Assembly (NCBI RefSeq): GCF_035666175.1
Contig: NZ_CP142016.1
Location: forward strand, 1,984,001-2,048,000
Length of the DNA stretch: 64,000 nucleotides
Origin: Riemerella anatipestifer
GTDB taxonomy: Bacteria > Bacteroidota > Bacteroidia > Flavobacteriales > Weeksellaceae
Direction: 5' to 3'
Shown piece after piece: positions 45,758 to 56,009 of this stretch. A model generated the notes under the pieces. The model had not been told where the DNA came from. It saw only the letters and a program-made list of their open reading frames with translations, and made no database searches. The position numbers and the translations under genes are program-made. Every line of letters begins with the position of its first letter. The first letter of the stretch is position 1.

Positions 45758-46525
45758 ATGAAAAAGATATTATATTTAATGACTCTTGTAATTTCGGCAA
45801 GTTTGTGGTCGCAAATTACTAATATTAAGTCTGGAGAAACTTTGACTTATAGAATTCATTATGGAATATTAAACGCAGGTTATGCTACACTTAATATTAA
45901 GGAGACAACCTATAAAGGTGAACCTCATTATTATGTAAAAGGAACAGGTAAAACCACGGGAGCAGTAAGGGCTTTCTTCAAGGTGGAAGACCTTTATGAA
46001 AGCTATATCAATATCAGCACTGCATTACCTAGTTTCTATGTACGAAATGTGCAAGAGGGTAGTTATAAACAGCATTTAGAAACGGTTTTTAATCATTCCA
46101 ACCAAACCCTTATTTTAACCGACAAGAAAACGCCATCTAATGGTTCTAAAACTCTAAAATCTGTCAAGGGCATACAAGATATGCTATCTGCTTTCTATTA
46201 TTTGAGAAGTAGAGATAATTCTACATTAAAAGTGGGAACGAGCATAAAAATGAATGTATGGATTGATGACGAGATGTTTCCTTTCCAGTTGAGAGTTACG
46301 GGTGTAGAAACCAAAAGAACTAAATTTGGAAAGGTAGAGTGTCTTAAAATCATCCCTTCTGTAATGAGTGGACGAGTATTTAAAGACCAAGAAGGCGTAA
46401 CGATGTGGGTAACCAACGATGCCAACCATATCCCTGTAGAACTAAAAGCAGAACTTGCAGTAGGCTCTTTAAAGGCAAGTCTAGACGACTACAAAAACGT
46501 AAAGTATAATATCAATTTTAAATAA
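45758..46525 (+). CDS. DUF3108 exported protein
   Basis: A 255-residue protein with a signal peptide (about 1-18, ending SLWSQ). The body has GETLTYRIHYGILNAGYATLNI and the later LKSVKGIQDMLSAFYYLRS and GTSIKMNVWIDDEMFPFQLRVTG, characteristic of DUF3108, a beta-rich periplasmic or lipoprotein-like family. Function unknown. It probably starts a run with the DUF2480 gene 29 bases downstream. Confidence 0.82.
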   Translation: MKKILYLMTLVISASLWSQITNIKSGETLTYRIHYGILNAGYATLNIKETTYKGEPHYYVKGTGKTTGAVRAFFKVEDLYESYINISTALPSFYVRNVQEGSYKQHLETVFNHSNQTLILTDKKTPSNGSKTLKSVKGIQDMLSAFYYLRSRDNSTLKVGTSIKMNVWIDDEMFPFQLRVTGVETKRTKFGKVECLKIIPSVMSGRVFKDQEGVTMWVTNDANHIPVELKAELAVGSLKASLDDYKNVKYNINFK

Positions 46526-46554
46526 TTGATGGACTAAACTCATTTATAAAAGCA

Positions 46555-47055
46555 ATGTCAGAGATTAAAAATAAAGTCGCAGAAAGCGGATTAGTTAATT
46601 TTGATTTATCTTCTTTAGTCCCTAAAGGTAAAAGGTTAGGGATAGATTTGAAACCATTTTTATTCCAAGAGTTGGTTCTCAAAGAAAAAGATTTCAGAGA
46701 AAAAGTGAAGGGGCTAGAGTTAGACTCATATAAAGATGCTTATGTTTACATCTATAACTCTGCGGAAGCCATTGTCCCTTTGTGGGCTTATTTTTTGATT
46801 GCATCTCAATTATCTGGAGTTGCTAAGAAGGTAATTTATGGTGATAAAGATGAGTTAGAGCTACTCATTATGCATCAAGCTCTAAATGATTATGATTTTT
46901 CTAATCTAAAAGATAAAAGAGTTTTAGTAAAAGGTTGTACAGATGAAAATATTCCAGAAAATGCTTATATTGAGTTAGTTGAAAAATTAAAGCCAATTGT
47001 TAAATCTTTGATGTTCGGGGAAGCATGCAGTAATGTACCTATATTTAAAAATTAG
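46555..47055 (+). CDS. DUF2480 family protein
   Basis: A cytoplasmic protein of 166 residues. VNFDLSSLVPKGKRLGIDLKPFLFQELVLKEKDFREKV and AEAIVPLWAYFLIASQL followed by RVLVKGCTD and MFGEACSNVPIFKN fit DUF2480, a Bacteroidetes-restricted family. Function unknown. Confidence 0.82.
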   Translation: MSEIKNKVAESGLVNFDLSSLVPKGKRLGIDLKPFLFQELVLKEKDFREKVKGLELDSYKDAYVYIYNSAEAIVPLWAYFLIASQLSGVAKKVIYGDKDELELLIMHQALNDYDFSNLKDKRVLVKGCTDENIPENAYIELVEKLKPIVKSLMFGEACSNVPIFKN

Positions 47056-47102
47056 GAATGGTTTTTGATAGGTTACAAAACAATATAAAAATTTAAATTA
47101 AA

Positions 47103-47768
47103 ATGAGTTTATTAGACCTTATCACAGGAAACCCAGGAACACAAGTAGCAGAAAAAGCAGAATCAAAGTTTGGAATTAGCAAGAGTCAAATTATGGCTTT
47201 ATTGGTAGTGGCAACACCACTGGTAATTTCTTACCTTAGAAATAAATCTAAAGATGAAAAAGAAGCTGAGGCTCTTAATAATGCTTTAGAAAGAGACCAC
47301 GACGGTAGCATCTTAGATGATGTAAGCCAGGTAGAAAATAGACAAGAGGAAGGTAATAGCATTCTAAGTCATATTTTCGGAGACAAAAAATCAACTGTGG
47401 AGAATCAGCTTTCTCAAAATACAGGGATTTCTATGGATAAAATAGGTCCTTTGATGGCGATGTTAGCTCCTGTTATTATGGGATATATAGGAAAACAAAA
47501 GAGAGAAAATAATGTAACTTCAGGAGGAGGACTTTCGGATTTGCTAGGAGGTATTTTAGGACAAGGTTCTCAGGAGGCACAACAAGGTGGTGGAGGTAAT
47601 CCTCTTACGGATTTACTAGGAAGTGTTCTAGGTAGTGGACAATCACAACAAGGAGGCGGTAATCCGCTGAATGATATTTTAGGAAGTGTCTTAGGTGGAG
47701 GAGACAACAAACAACAAAGTGGAGGACTAGGCGGTCTATTAGGTGGATTGTTTGGTGGCAGTAAGTAA
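47103..47768 (+). CDS. DUF937 family protein with Gly-rich tail
   Basis: A 221-residue protein. The opening LLDLITGNPGTQVAEKAESKFGISKSQIMALLVVATPLVISYL and a second similar helical repeat NQLSQNTGISMDKIGPLMAMLAPVIMGYI define DUF937. The C-terminal 75 residues are a repetitive Gly/Gln-rich segment with three units of the type NPLxDxLGSVLG. Function unknown. Confidence 0.82.
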   Translation: MSLLDLITGNPGTQVAEKAESKFGISKSQIMALLVVATPLVISYLRNKSKDEKEAEALNNALERDHDGSILDDVSQVENRQEEGNSILSHIFGDKKSTVENQLSQNTGISMDKIGPLMAMLAPVIMGYIGKQKRENNVTSGGGLSDLLGGILGQGSQEAQQGGGGNPLTDLLGSVLGSGQSQQGGGNPLNDILGSVLGGGDNKQQSGGLGGLLGGLFGGSK

Positions 47769-47820
47769 CAAATATTAACAGTTTGATTTTTACCAATCAA
47801 TAATTGTAGTAATAAGATAA

Positions 47821-47852
47821 AAAAAGTCGAGGTATAAACTTCGACTTTTTAC
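47821..47852. terminator. Terminator after the DUF937 gene
   Basis: AAAAAGTCGA and TCGACTTTTT form a perfect 10-bp stem with a 10-base loop. Confidence 0.88.
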
Positions 47853-47895
47853 TTTTAAGTAAATGAGATTAGATAGGTATAAATCTAAAAATCCT

Positions 47896-47903
47896 TATAT
47901 TTG
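47896..47903 (+). promoter_or_regulatory. -7 element TATATTTG before the deoxyhypusine synthase homologue
   Basis: Perfect TAnnTTTG match 16 bases before the ATG. Confidence 0.55.
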
Positions 47904-47919
47904 CGATAAATAAAAAATT

Positions 47920-48894
47920 ATGAGTAAACCGATTACTGAATTTATAGAAAAATACTATTTACACTTTAATGCTGCTGCACTAGTAGACGCTTCTAAAGGC
48001 TATGTAGCACACCTAAAAGATGGTGGTAAAATGATGATTACCTTAGCGGGGGCAATGTCCACCGCAGAGATGGGTAAGATTCTAGCAGAAATGATAAGAC
48101 AAGATAAAGTTCAAATCATTTCTTGTACAGGAGCTAATTTAGAGGAAGATTTGATGAATCTGGTAGCTCATTCTCATTACGAGAGAGTACCTAATTATAG
48201 AGATTTAACACCTCAGCAAGAGTGGGATTTATTAGAGAGAGGTCTTAACCGTGTAACGGATACTTGTATTCCAGAAGAGGAGGCTTTTAGAAGACTTCAA
48301 AAACACATTGTAGAAATTTGGAAAGATGCAGAGGCTAAAGGAGAAAGATATTTCCCTCACGAGTATATGTATAAAATGCTACTATCTGGTGTGCTTGAGC
48401 AGTATTATGAAATCCCTAAAGAAAACTCATGGATGTTAGCGGCTGTGGAGAAAAATCTACCTATCGTTGTACCAGGTTGGGAAGATTCTACAATGGGGAA
48501 CATCTTTGCTAGCTACTGTATCAAAGGAGAATTAAAACCTTCTACAATGAAGTCAGGGATAGAGTATATGACTTATCTAGCCGATTGGTACACTAAGAAT
48601 TGCGGTGGTAAGGGAGTTGGTTTCTTCCAAATTGGAGGAGGTATTGCGGGAGATTTCCCTATCTGTGTGGTACCAATGCTTTATCAAGATATGGAAATGC
48701 ACGATATTCCGTTTTGGTCTTATTTCTGCCAAATATCAGATTCAACCACTTCTTATGGTTCATATTCTGGGGCAGTGCCAAATGAAAAAATCACTTGGGG
48801 TAAATTAGATATAGACACACCTAAATTTATTGTAGAGAGTGATGCTACGATTTGTGCACCTCTAATGTTCCAATATGTGTTAGAAAATTCGTAG
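47920..48894 (+). CDS. Deoxyhypusine synthase family protein
   Basis: NAD-dependent aminobutyl/amidinobutyl transferase fold of 324 residues. The active-site Lys equivalent is in GAVPNEKITWGKLDIDTP; the NAD-binding TLAGAMSTAEMG and IISCTGANLEEDL, and the substrate loop GSYSGAVPNE are all present. In eukaryotes and archaea this enzyme modifies eIF5A, which bacteria lack. Bacterial relatives act in polyamine metabolism, for example as homospermidine synthase-like or agmatine-dependent enzymes. The actual reaction here is therefore open. It has its own promoter and terminator. Confidence 0.86.
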   Translation: MSKPITEFIEKYYLHFNAAALVDASKGYVAHLKDGGKMMITLAGAMSTAEMGKILAEMIRQDKVQIISCTGANLEEDLMNLVAHSHYERVPNYRDLTPQQEWDLLERGLNRVTDTCIPEEEAFRRLQKHIVEIWKDAEAKGERYFPHEYMYKMLLSGVLEQYYEIPKENSWMLAAVEKNLPIVVPGWEDSTMGNIFASYCIKGELKPSTMKSGIEYMTYLADWYTKNCGGKGVGFFQIGGGIAGDFPICVVPMLYQDMEMHDIPFWSYFCQISDSTTSYGSYSGAVPNEKITWGKLDIDTPKFIVESDATICAPLMFQYVLENS

Positions 48895-48925
48895 GAAATA
48901 AAGTTGATATATAATTTGTAGAAGA

Positions 48926-48962
48926 GTTGGGTTTAATCTGTATAGATTGAACCCAATTTTTT
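48926..48962 (+). terminator. Terminator after the deoxyhypusine synthase homologue
   Basis: TTGGGTT and AACCCAA pair (with further pairing TAATCT/AGATTG inside), followed by a T run. Confidence 0.8.
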
Positions 48963-48975
48963 AATAGTATGATGA

Positions 48976-49053
48976 TGCGTGGGGATATAGCTGAAAGCCC
49001 GACGGCGAGGCACTAGCTTTGGGATTGGGGAGCCGGCATGCCCTAATTATCAC
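48976..49053. other. GC-rich unexplained island between two terminators
   Basis: About 78 bases are clearly more GC-rich than the AT-rich surroundings, with blocks such as AAAGCCCGACGGCGAGG and GGGGAGCCGGCATGCCC. It contains no open gene and lies between the terminator of the upstream gene and that of katG. It could be a small RNA or a decayed dispersed repeat. Confidence 0.4.
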
Positions 49054-49057
49054 ACAA

Positions 49058-49098
49058 AAAAATACCCCTTTACTCATCATGAATAAAGGGGTATTTTT
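49058..49098 (-). terminator. Terminator after katG
   Basis: AAATACCCCTTTA and TAAAGGGGTATTT form a 13-bp stem with an 11-base loop and flanking A/T runs, so it can act on both strands. Confidence 0.88.
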
Positions 49099-49113
49099 AT
49101 TAAAGAAATTTTA

Positions 49114-51348
<2,235 letters not shown>

Positions 51349-51360
51349 TTATTTTAATAA

Positions 51361-51380
51361 GTTACCGATGCAAAGGTAAC
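51361..51380 (-). promoter_or_regulatory. katG promoter -7 box inside an inverted repeat
   Basis: TACCTTTG on the minus strand (51371-51378) fits the -7 consensus and overlaps the inverted repeat GTTACC-N8-GGTAAC (51361-51380). This is a candidate operator for a peroxide-responsive regulator; which one is not known. Confidence 0.5.
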
Positions 51381-51442
51381 GGAATATTTTAATTTATAAA
51401 AATAATTAAATTTTATAATGACAATAGATTTTATAAATAATA

Positions 51443-52422
51443 ACCCGTTGTGCATTATGAAATGAAAAAAACAAGAGTTGTTTATTAGACTGAAAATCAG
51501 TATATTGTTTTTGCTATAAAACGATATAAATGAACAACATAGAGCAAATATATGAAAGAATTTTGGAAGTTTTAGGACTTTTTTCAGAAAATCAACTGAT
51601 TAGTTATCAGAGAAGAACACCTAAAATGAGCGATTTAGAAGTCATAAGTCTTAATATTACTGCTGAATACTTGAGTATTGATAGCGAATTACAGTTATTT
51701 AGAAAATTGCCAAACTCTCTGATAAACAAAATTGAAAGAAGTGTTTACAATAAGCGAAAACGAAGACTATCCCTACAAACAGAGCAAATTAGACAGCGTA
51801 TTTCGATGGAGTTCAATGAGTTTGAAGATATTTTTATCGTTGATAGCATGCCAATGAAAGTTTGTGAAAACGCTCGTTCTACTCGTTCAAAAATTTGTAA
51901 AGAGCAATCCTATTCTTCACCAACATATGGTTATTGTGCTTCACAGAAATTATATTTCTATGGCTATAAACTACACGCAGTATGTTCTTTAAATGGTGTG
52001 ATTAAGAATTTTGATATAAGCCCTGCATCCGTTCACGACATCCACTATTTAAAAGATATTGGTGAGCAAATGCGAAACTGTACTTTAATTGGAGATAGAG
52101 GCTATTTATCAGCAAAAGTTCAAATAGATTTATTTAACTATGCTAATATTAAATTAGATACACCAATGAGAAGTAATCAGAAAGATTATATTCCTCAATT
52201 TTCATTGTACAAGAAAAAGCGAAAACGAATTGAGACATTTTTCTCTCAACTTTGCGACCAATTTATGATTAAAAGAAACAATGCTAAAACTTTTGAAGGC
52301 TTTAAAACAAGGATAATCAGTAAAATAACCGCCGCAACGGTTATTCAATATATCAATAAATTTATCTTCCAAAGAAAATTAAATCATCTAAAAATCAGTA
52401 TTATTTAAAATGCACAACGAGT
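51443..52422 (+). mobile_element. ISRa1-like IS982-family element, copy 6 (first unit of tandem array)
   Basis: Complete 980-bp element with both ends. The left flank (...AAATAATA) shares no duplication with the sequence after the last unit of the array (TTAGCTAAAA), so the array is not bordered by a normal target duplication. Confidence 0.95.
51530..52408 (+). CDS. IS982-family transposase (copy 6)
   Basis: Intact 292-residue DDE transposase with D105, D189 and E235; diagnostic residues I4, I177, T236 and N251, the same as copies 7 and 8. Confidence 0.95.
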   Translation: MNNIEQIYERILEVLGLFSENQLISYQRRTPKMSDLEVISLNITAEYLSIDSELQLFRKLPNSLINKIERSVYNKRKRRLSLQTEQIRQRISMEFNEFEDIFIVDSMPMKVCENARSTRSKICKEQSYSSPTYGYCASQKLYFYGYKLHAVCSLNGVIKNFDISPASVHDIHYLKDIGEQMRNCTLIGDRGYLSAKVQIDLFNYANIKLDTPMRSNQKDYIPQFSLYKKKRKRIETFFSQLCDQFMIKRNNAKTFEGFKTRIISKITAATVIQYINKFIFQRKLNHLKISII

Positions 52423-53336
52423 TTTTGCTATAAAACGATATAAATGAACAACATAGAGCAAATATATGAAAGAATTTTGGAAGTTTTAGGACTTTTTTCA
52501 GAAAATCAACTGATTAGTTATCAGAGAAGAACACCTAAAATGAGCGATTTAGAAGTCATAAGTCTTAATATTACTGCTGAATACTTGAGTATTGATAGCG
52601 AATTACAGTTATTTAGAAAATTGCCAAACTCTCTGATAAACAAAATTGAAAGAAGTGTTTACAATAAGCGAAAACGAAGACTATCCCTACAAACAGAGCA
52701 AATTAGACAGCGTATTTCGATGGAGTTCAATGAGTTTGAAGATATTTTTATCGTTGATAGCATGCCAATGAAAGTTTGTGAAAATGCTCGTTCTACTCGT
52801 TCAAAAATTTGTAAAGAGCAATCCTATTCTTCACCAACATATGGTTATTGTGCTTCACAGAAATTATATTTCTATGGCTATAAACTACACGCAGTATGTT
52901 CTTTAAATGGTGTGATTAAGAATTTTGATATAAGCCCTGCATCCGTTCACGACATCCACTATTTAAAAGATATTGGTGAGCAAATGCGAAACTGTACTTT
53001 AATTGGAGATAGAGGCTATTTATCAGCAAAAGTTCAAATAGATTTATTTAACTATGCTAATATTAAATTAGATACACCAATGAGAAGTAATCAGAAAGAT
53101 TATATTCCTCAATTTTCATTGTACAAGAAAAAGCGAAAACGAATTGAGACATTTTTCTCTCAACTTTGCGACCAATTTATGATTAAAAGAAACAATGCTA
53201 AAACTTTTGAAGGCTTTAAAACAAGGATAATCAGTAAAATAACCGCCGCAACGGTTATTCAATATATCAATAAATTTATCTTCCAAAGAAAATTAAATCA
53301 TCTAAAAATCAGTATTATTTAAAATGCACAACGAGT
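52423..53336 (+). mobile_element. ISRa1-like element, copy 7, lacking its first 66 bp (second tandem unit)
   Basis: A 914-bp unit that starts directly after the right end of copy 6. It lacks the left terminal repeat and the leader palindrome but keeps the last leader bases and the whole transposase gene. The junction reads ACGAG followed by TTTTTGCTATAAAACG, sharing a T with both parents. Confidence 0.95.
52444..53322 (+). CDS. IS982-family transposase (copy 7)
   Basis: Intact 292-residue DDE transposase, protein identical to copies 6 and 8. At 52786 it has GAAAATGCT where 6 and 8 have GAAAACGCT, a silent difference that shows the repeat is not a simple assembly duplication of one read. Confidence 0.93.
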   Translation: MNNIEQIYERILEVLGLFSENQLISYQRRTPKMSDLEVISLNITAEYLSIDSELQLFRKLPNSLINKIERSVYNKRKRRLSLQTEQIRQRISMEFNEFEDIFIVDSMPMKVCENARSTRSKICKEQSYSSPTYGYCASQKLYFYGYKLHAVCSLNGVIKNFDISPASVHDIHYLKDIGEQMRNCTLIGDRGYLSAKVQIDLFNYANIKLDTPMRSNQKDYIPQFSLYKKKRKRIETFFSQLCDQFMIKRNNAKTFEGFKTRIISKITAATVIQYINKFIFQRKLNHLKISII

Positions 53337-54250
53337 TTTTGCTATAAAACGATATAAATGAACAACATAGAGCAAATATATGAAAGAATTTTGGAAGTTT
53401 TAGGACTTTTTTCAGAAAATCAACTGATTAGTTATCAGAGAAGAACACCTAAAATGAGCGATTTAGAAGTCATAAGTCTTAATATTACTGCTGAATACTT
53501 GAGTATTGATAGCGAATTACAGTTATTTAGAAAATTGCCAAACTCTCTGATAAACAAAATTGAAAGAAGTGTTTACAATAAGCGAAAACGAAGACTATCC
53601 CTACAAACAGAGCAAATTAGACAGCGTATTTCGATGGAGTTCAATGAGTTTGAAGATATTTTTATCGTTGATAGCATGCCAATGAAAGTTTGTGAAAACG
53701 CTCGTTCTACTCGTTCAAAAATTTGTAAAGAGCAATCCTATTCTTCACCAACATATGGTTATTGTGCTTCACAGAAATTATATTTCTATGGCTATAAACT
53801 ACACGCAGTATGTTCTTTAAATGGTGTGATTAAGAATTTTGATATAAGCCCTGCATCCGTTCACGACATCCACTATTTAAAAGATATTGGTGAGCAAATG
53901 CGAAACTGTACTTTAATTGGAGATAGAGGCTATTTATCAGCAAAAGTTCAAATAGATTTATTTAACTATGCTAATATTAAATTAGATACACCAATGAGAA
54001 GTAATCAGAAAGATTATATTCCTCAATTTTCATTGTACAAGAAAAAGCGAAAACGAATTGAGACATTTTTCTCTCAACTTTGCGACCAATTTATGATTAA
54101 AAGAAACAATGCTAAAACTTTTGAAGGCTTTAAAACAAGGATAATCAGTAAAATAACCGCCGCAACGGTTATTCAATATATCAATAAATTTATCTTCCAA
54201 AGAAAATTAAATCATCTAAAAATCAGTATTATTTAAAATGCACAACGAGT
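53337..54250 (+). mobile_element. ISRa1-like element, copy 8, lacking its first 66 bp (third tandem unit)
   Basis: A 914-bp unit with the same left truncation as copy 7 and a normal right end at 54250. Its right end cuts into the 3' end of a small exported-protein gene on the minus strand. Confidence 0.95.
53358..54236 (+). CDS. IS982-family transposase (copy 8)
   Basis: Intact 292-residue DDE transposase, protein identical to copies 6 and 7. Confidence 0.93.
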   Translation: MNNIEQIYERILEVLGLFSENQLISYQRRTPKMSDLEVISLNITAEYLSIDSELQLFRKLPNSLINKIERSVYNKRKRRLSLQTEQIRQRISMEFNEFEDIFIVDSMPMKVCENARSTRSKICKEQSYSSPTYGYCASQKLYFYGYKLHAVCSLNGVIKNFDISPASVHDIHYLKDIGEQMRNCTLIGDRGYLSAKVQIDLFNYANIKLDTPMRSNQKDYIPQFSLYKKKRKRIETFFSQLCDQFMIKRNNAKTFEGFKTRIISKITAATVIQYINKFIFQRKLNHLKISII

Positions 54251-54483
54251 TTAGCTAAAACATTTTTAGCTTCCTCTAATTTCCCGTCACTTGGAATATG
54301 ATGTTCACGATCTCTGTAAAATTTGTCTGGGTGAAGCTCGCGATCTCTATAAAATTCTCCGTTCCCAAACTCAATTTGCTCTAATGAAACATCATTAAAT
54401 CCCCCTACTTCCTCTACTCCTCTGAAAGAGTAAAGAGTTAAACTTCCTGCAGCTAGTACTGCGCATAAAACTAATTTTTTCAT
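54229..54483 (-). CDS. Small exported protein with FYRDRE repeats, 3' end replaced by ISRa1
   Basis: A signal peptide (about residues 1-22) precedes a short acidic body with the tandem element GEFYRDRELHPDKFYRDREHHIPSDG. The last six residues (LVVHFK) and the stop codon come from the ISRa1 end, so the natural C terminus is lost or at least changed. No family is recognised; the mature product would be only about 60 residues. Promoter TATCTTTG (minus strand) lies 33 bases upstream. Confidence 0.68.
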   Translation of the reverse strand: MKKLVLCAVLAAGSLTLYSFRGVEEVGGFNDVSLEQIEFGNGEFYRDRELHPDKFYRDREHHIPSDGKLEEAKNVLAKLVVHFK

Positions 54484-54515
54484 ACTAAAACGTTTTTAAT
54501 TTGTTAAACTTATCC

Positions 54516-54523
54516 CAAAGATA
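54516..54523 (-). promoter_or_regulatory. -7 element TATCTTTG for the FYRDRE-repeat protein gene
   Basis: Perfect TAnnTTTG match on the minus strand; the -33 position has only a partial match. Confidence 0.55.
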
Positions 54524-55103
54524 AAATAAATATTTCAACAATGCAAGAAATATTACTATTTTTTTATTCATAAAATAATATTTTAATTATAAAATACTGT
54601 TTATAAGAATTTTATATTACAAAAAATATTTCTTTTATTAGTGATTTTAAATGTAAAAATTACTAAACCTATTTATAAGAAACTTCTCTTTCTAGTATTA
54701 TACGGGGGGGCAATATAAATCAATTTAATTTTTTCCTTATAAACCTGCTTAACTAATTGATTGCAAAACCAACAAGTTGTTTTCTTTGATAAGATTATCA
54801 TCTAAAGAAATATTCTTAACCTTGTGTTCACCATTTTCATTAAAACTTTTCCAATTGTGTAGATAAATAATCTTTTGTATTACTACTCATCATATAATAT
54901 TTAGGCTAATATATATTTTGAGTAAAATACAACAAAATAGGTGTTCCTATTAAGTAGGTAGCTCTTTTTTTAGCAAAAGACAAAACGGTCTTTATCAATA
55001 AAGAAGTCTAAACTTCCAAACTCTGCCACCCATTTCCAAAAGCGACCGCCTTTACTTCACCGAATTGCATTCAAAGTATCTTCGCTAAAAAAGATACCAA
55101 ATT
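54524..55103. other. Gene-free AT-rich region
   Basis: No gene is recognised. Most is strongly AT-rich; an isolated run of seven G occurs near 54706. From about 55000 the base composition rises toward that of the mobile-element genes that follow, so an element boundary may lie around 54.9-55.0 kb; no attachment repeat is visible within the window. Confidence 0.4.
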
Positions 55104-55393
55104 ATGGAGGTGATAGTTATTGAAAAAAAATATTTGAACAAATCAATCAAAAATTAGGGGACTTACTCAAACAAACAAAGTCCGTAGTAGAAACACATCA
55201 AGCCATTTGTCAGGACAAAAAATGGTTGGACACACAAGAGGTCTGTCAGTTGTTGGGCATTAGCAAACGGACACTTCAAAATTACAAAGACCGAAATTTA
55301 CTGCCTTATTCGTACATCAATCGAAAAAACTACTACAAGCGTAGCGATGTACTTCATTTATTAGAAAATCAAACTGCAAAAACTGAAATCTAA
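55104..55393 (+). pseudogene. Helix-turn-helix (excisionase-like) gene with a single-base frameshift
   Basis: The ATG frame (MEVIVIEKK...) stops early. Adding one A to the eight-A run at 55133-55140 restores a 96-residue protein: MEVIVIEKKIFEQINQKLGDLLKQTKSVVETH...KKWLDTQEVCQLLGISKRTLQNYKDRNLLPYSYINRKNYYKRSDVLHLLEN. This is a MerR/excisionase-type HTH protein typical of Bacteroidetes mobile elements. Its stop codon TAA overlaps the next gene's ATG. Confidence 0.75.
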
Positions 55394-55677
55394 TGGAACT
55401 CTATACAGAACAAACGGAAGAAATGGCTTCTTACCAAAAGCAAATACAAGAGCTTAATGAATATGTAAAGTTTTTGTTAGAGCATTTTAAACCTGTATTT
55501 AATGGGGAAATTTATTTATCTGGAAAAGAATTGTGTGAATTATTGCATATAAGCCAAAGAACCCTCCAACAATATAGAGATGATGGCTTTTTGCCTTACA
55601 TTCAAATTGAGGGTAAAATTTTGTACAAAGAGAGCGATGTACTAAAAATATTGGAGAATAACTATAAGGCAATATAA
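55393..55677 (+). CDS. Helix-turn-helix (excisionase-like) protein
   Basis: A 94-residue DNA-binding protein. An N-terminal helix with heptads (MASYQKQIQELNEYVKFLLEHF) is followed by the winged HTH LSGKELCELLHISQRTLQQYRDDGFLPYIQIEGKILYKESDVLKIL. It is a paralogue of the frameshifted gene just upstream, with which it overlaps at TAATG. Such pairs are found at the edge of conjugative/mobilisable elements, where they may control excision; that role is inference. Confidence 0.8.
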   Translation: MELYTEQTEEMASYQKQIQELNEYVKFLLEHFKPVFNGEIYLSGKELCELLHISQRTLQQYRDDGFLPYIQIEGKILYKESDVLKILENNYKAI

Positions 55678-56009
55678 CGATTATCTAAAAGTTTACGAAT
55701 TGTTTTTTAGCATCAATGATTATAAGGCATTGAATATTCAAAAACCGACCGCTAATCCATTTCTAAGATTGGGCTTCTTTTTGCTTCTTTTTCTTTGCCT
55801 CAGAAAGAAAAAGAAGTCCGCAAAAAATCTCAAGCGTTTTGCTTATAAAAAGTCGTACTTGTACGGCGTTATAAGCCATAGGCTTGTATCCTTTGGTTGG
55901 GTTCAAAAAAGTCTTTAAAGAAATGAGGAGTGTAGCGATAAACCTGCCTTGCAGAGATTTATCGCTTAATGACGAATGTATGTAAAGTCTTTTTTGAACC
56001 GCCCTTGCC
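55678..56009. other. Strongly structured non-coding region
   Basis: Three nested or adjacent hairpins: a perfect 13-bp stem CTTCTTTTTCTTT/AAAGAAAAAGAAG (55784-55816); an outer inverted repeat GGTTCAAAAAAG.../...CTTTTTTGAACC (55900-56000); and within it AGCGATAAA/TTTATCGCT (55934-55966). An open frame across it (55700-55918) looks non-coding. It may be a recombination, transfer or transcription-control site. Confidence 0.6.

Noticed and set aside
47570..47800. Pro/Cys-rich minus-strand frames opposite the DUF937 gene
   Set aside because: They are the complement of the Gly-rich tail of the DUF937 protein; no independent evidence for coding.
48976..49053. A possible tRNA
   Set aside because: The GC-rich island has no acceptor/T-arm consensus (no GTTCNANNC) and cannot be folded into a tRNA cloverleaf.
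55700..55918. A 72-codon plus-strand frame in the structured region after the HTH genes
   Set aside because: It starts with TTG, runs through a perfect 13-bp hairpin and ends inside a large inverted repeat; the translation is Lys/Phe/Leu-rich low-complexity sequence.
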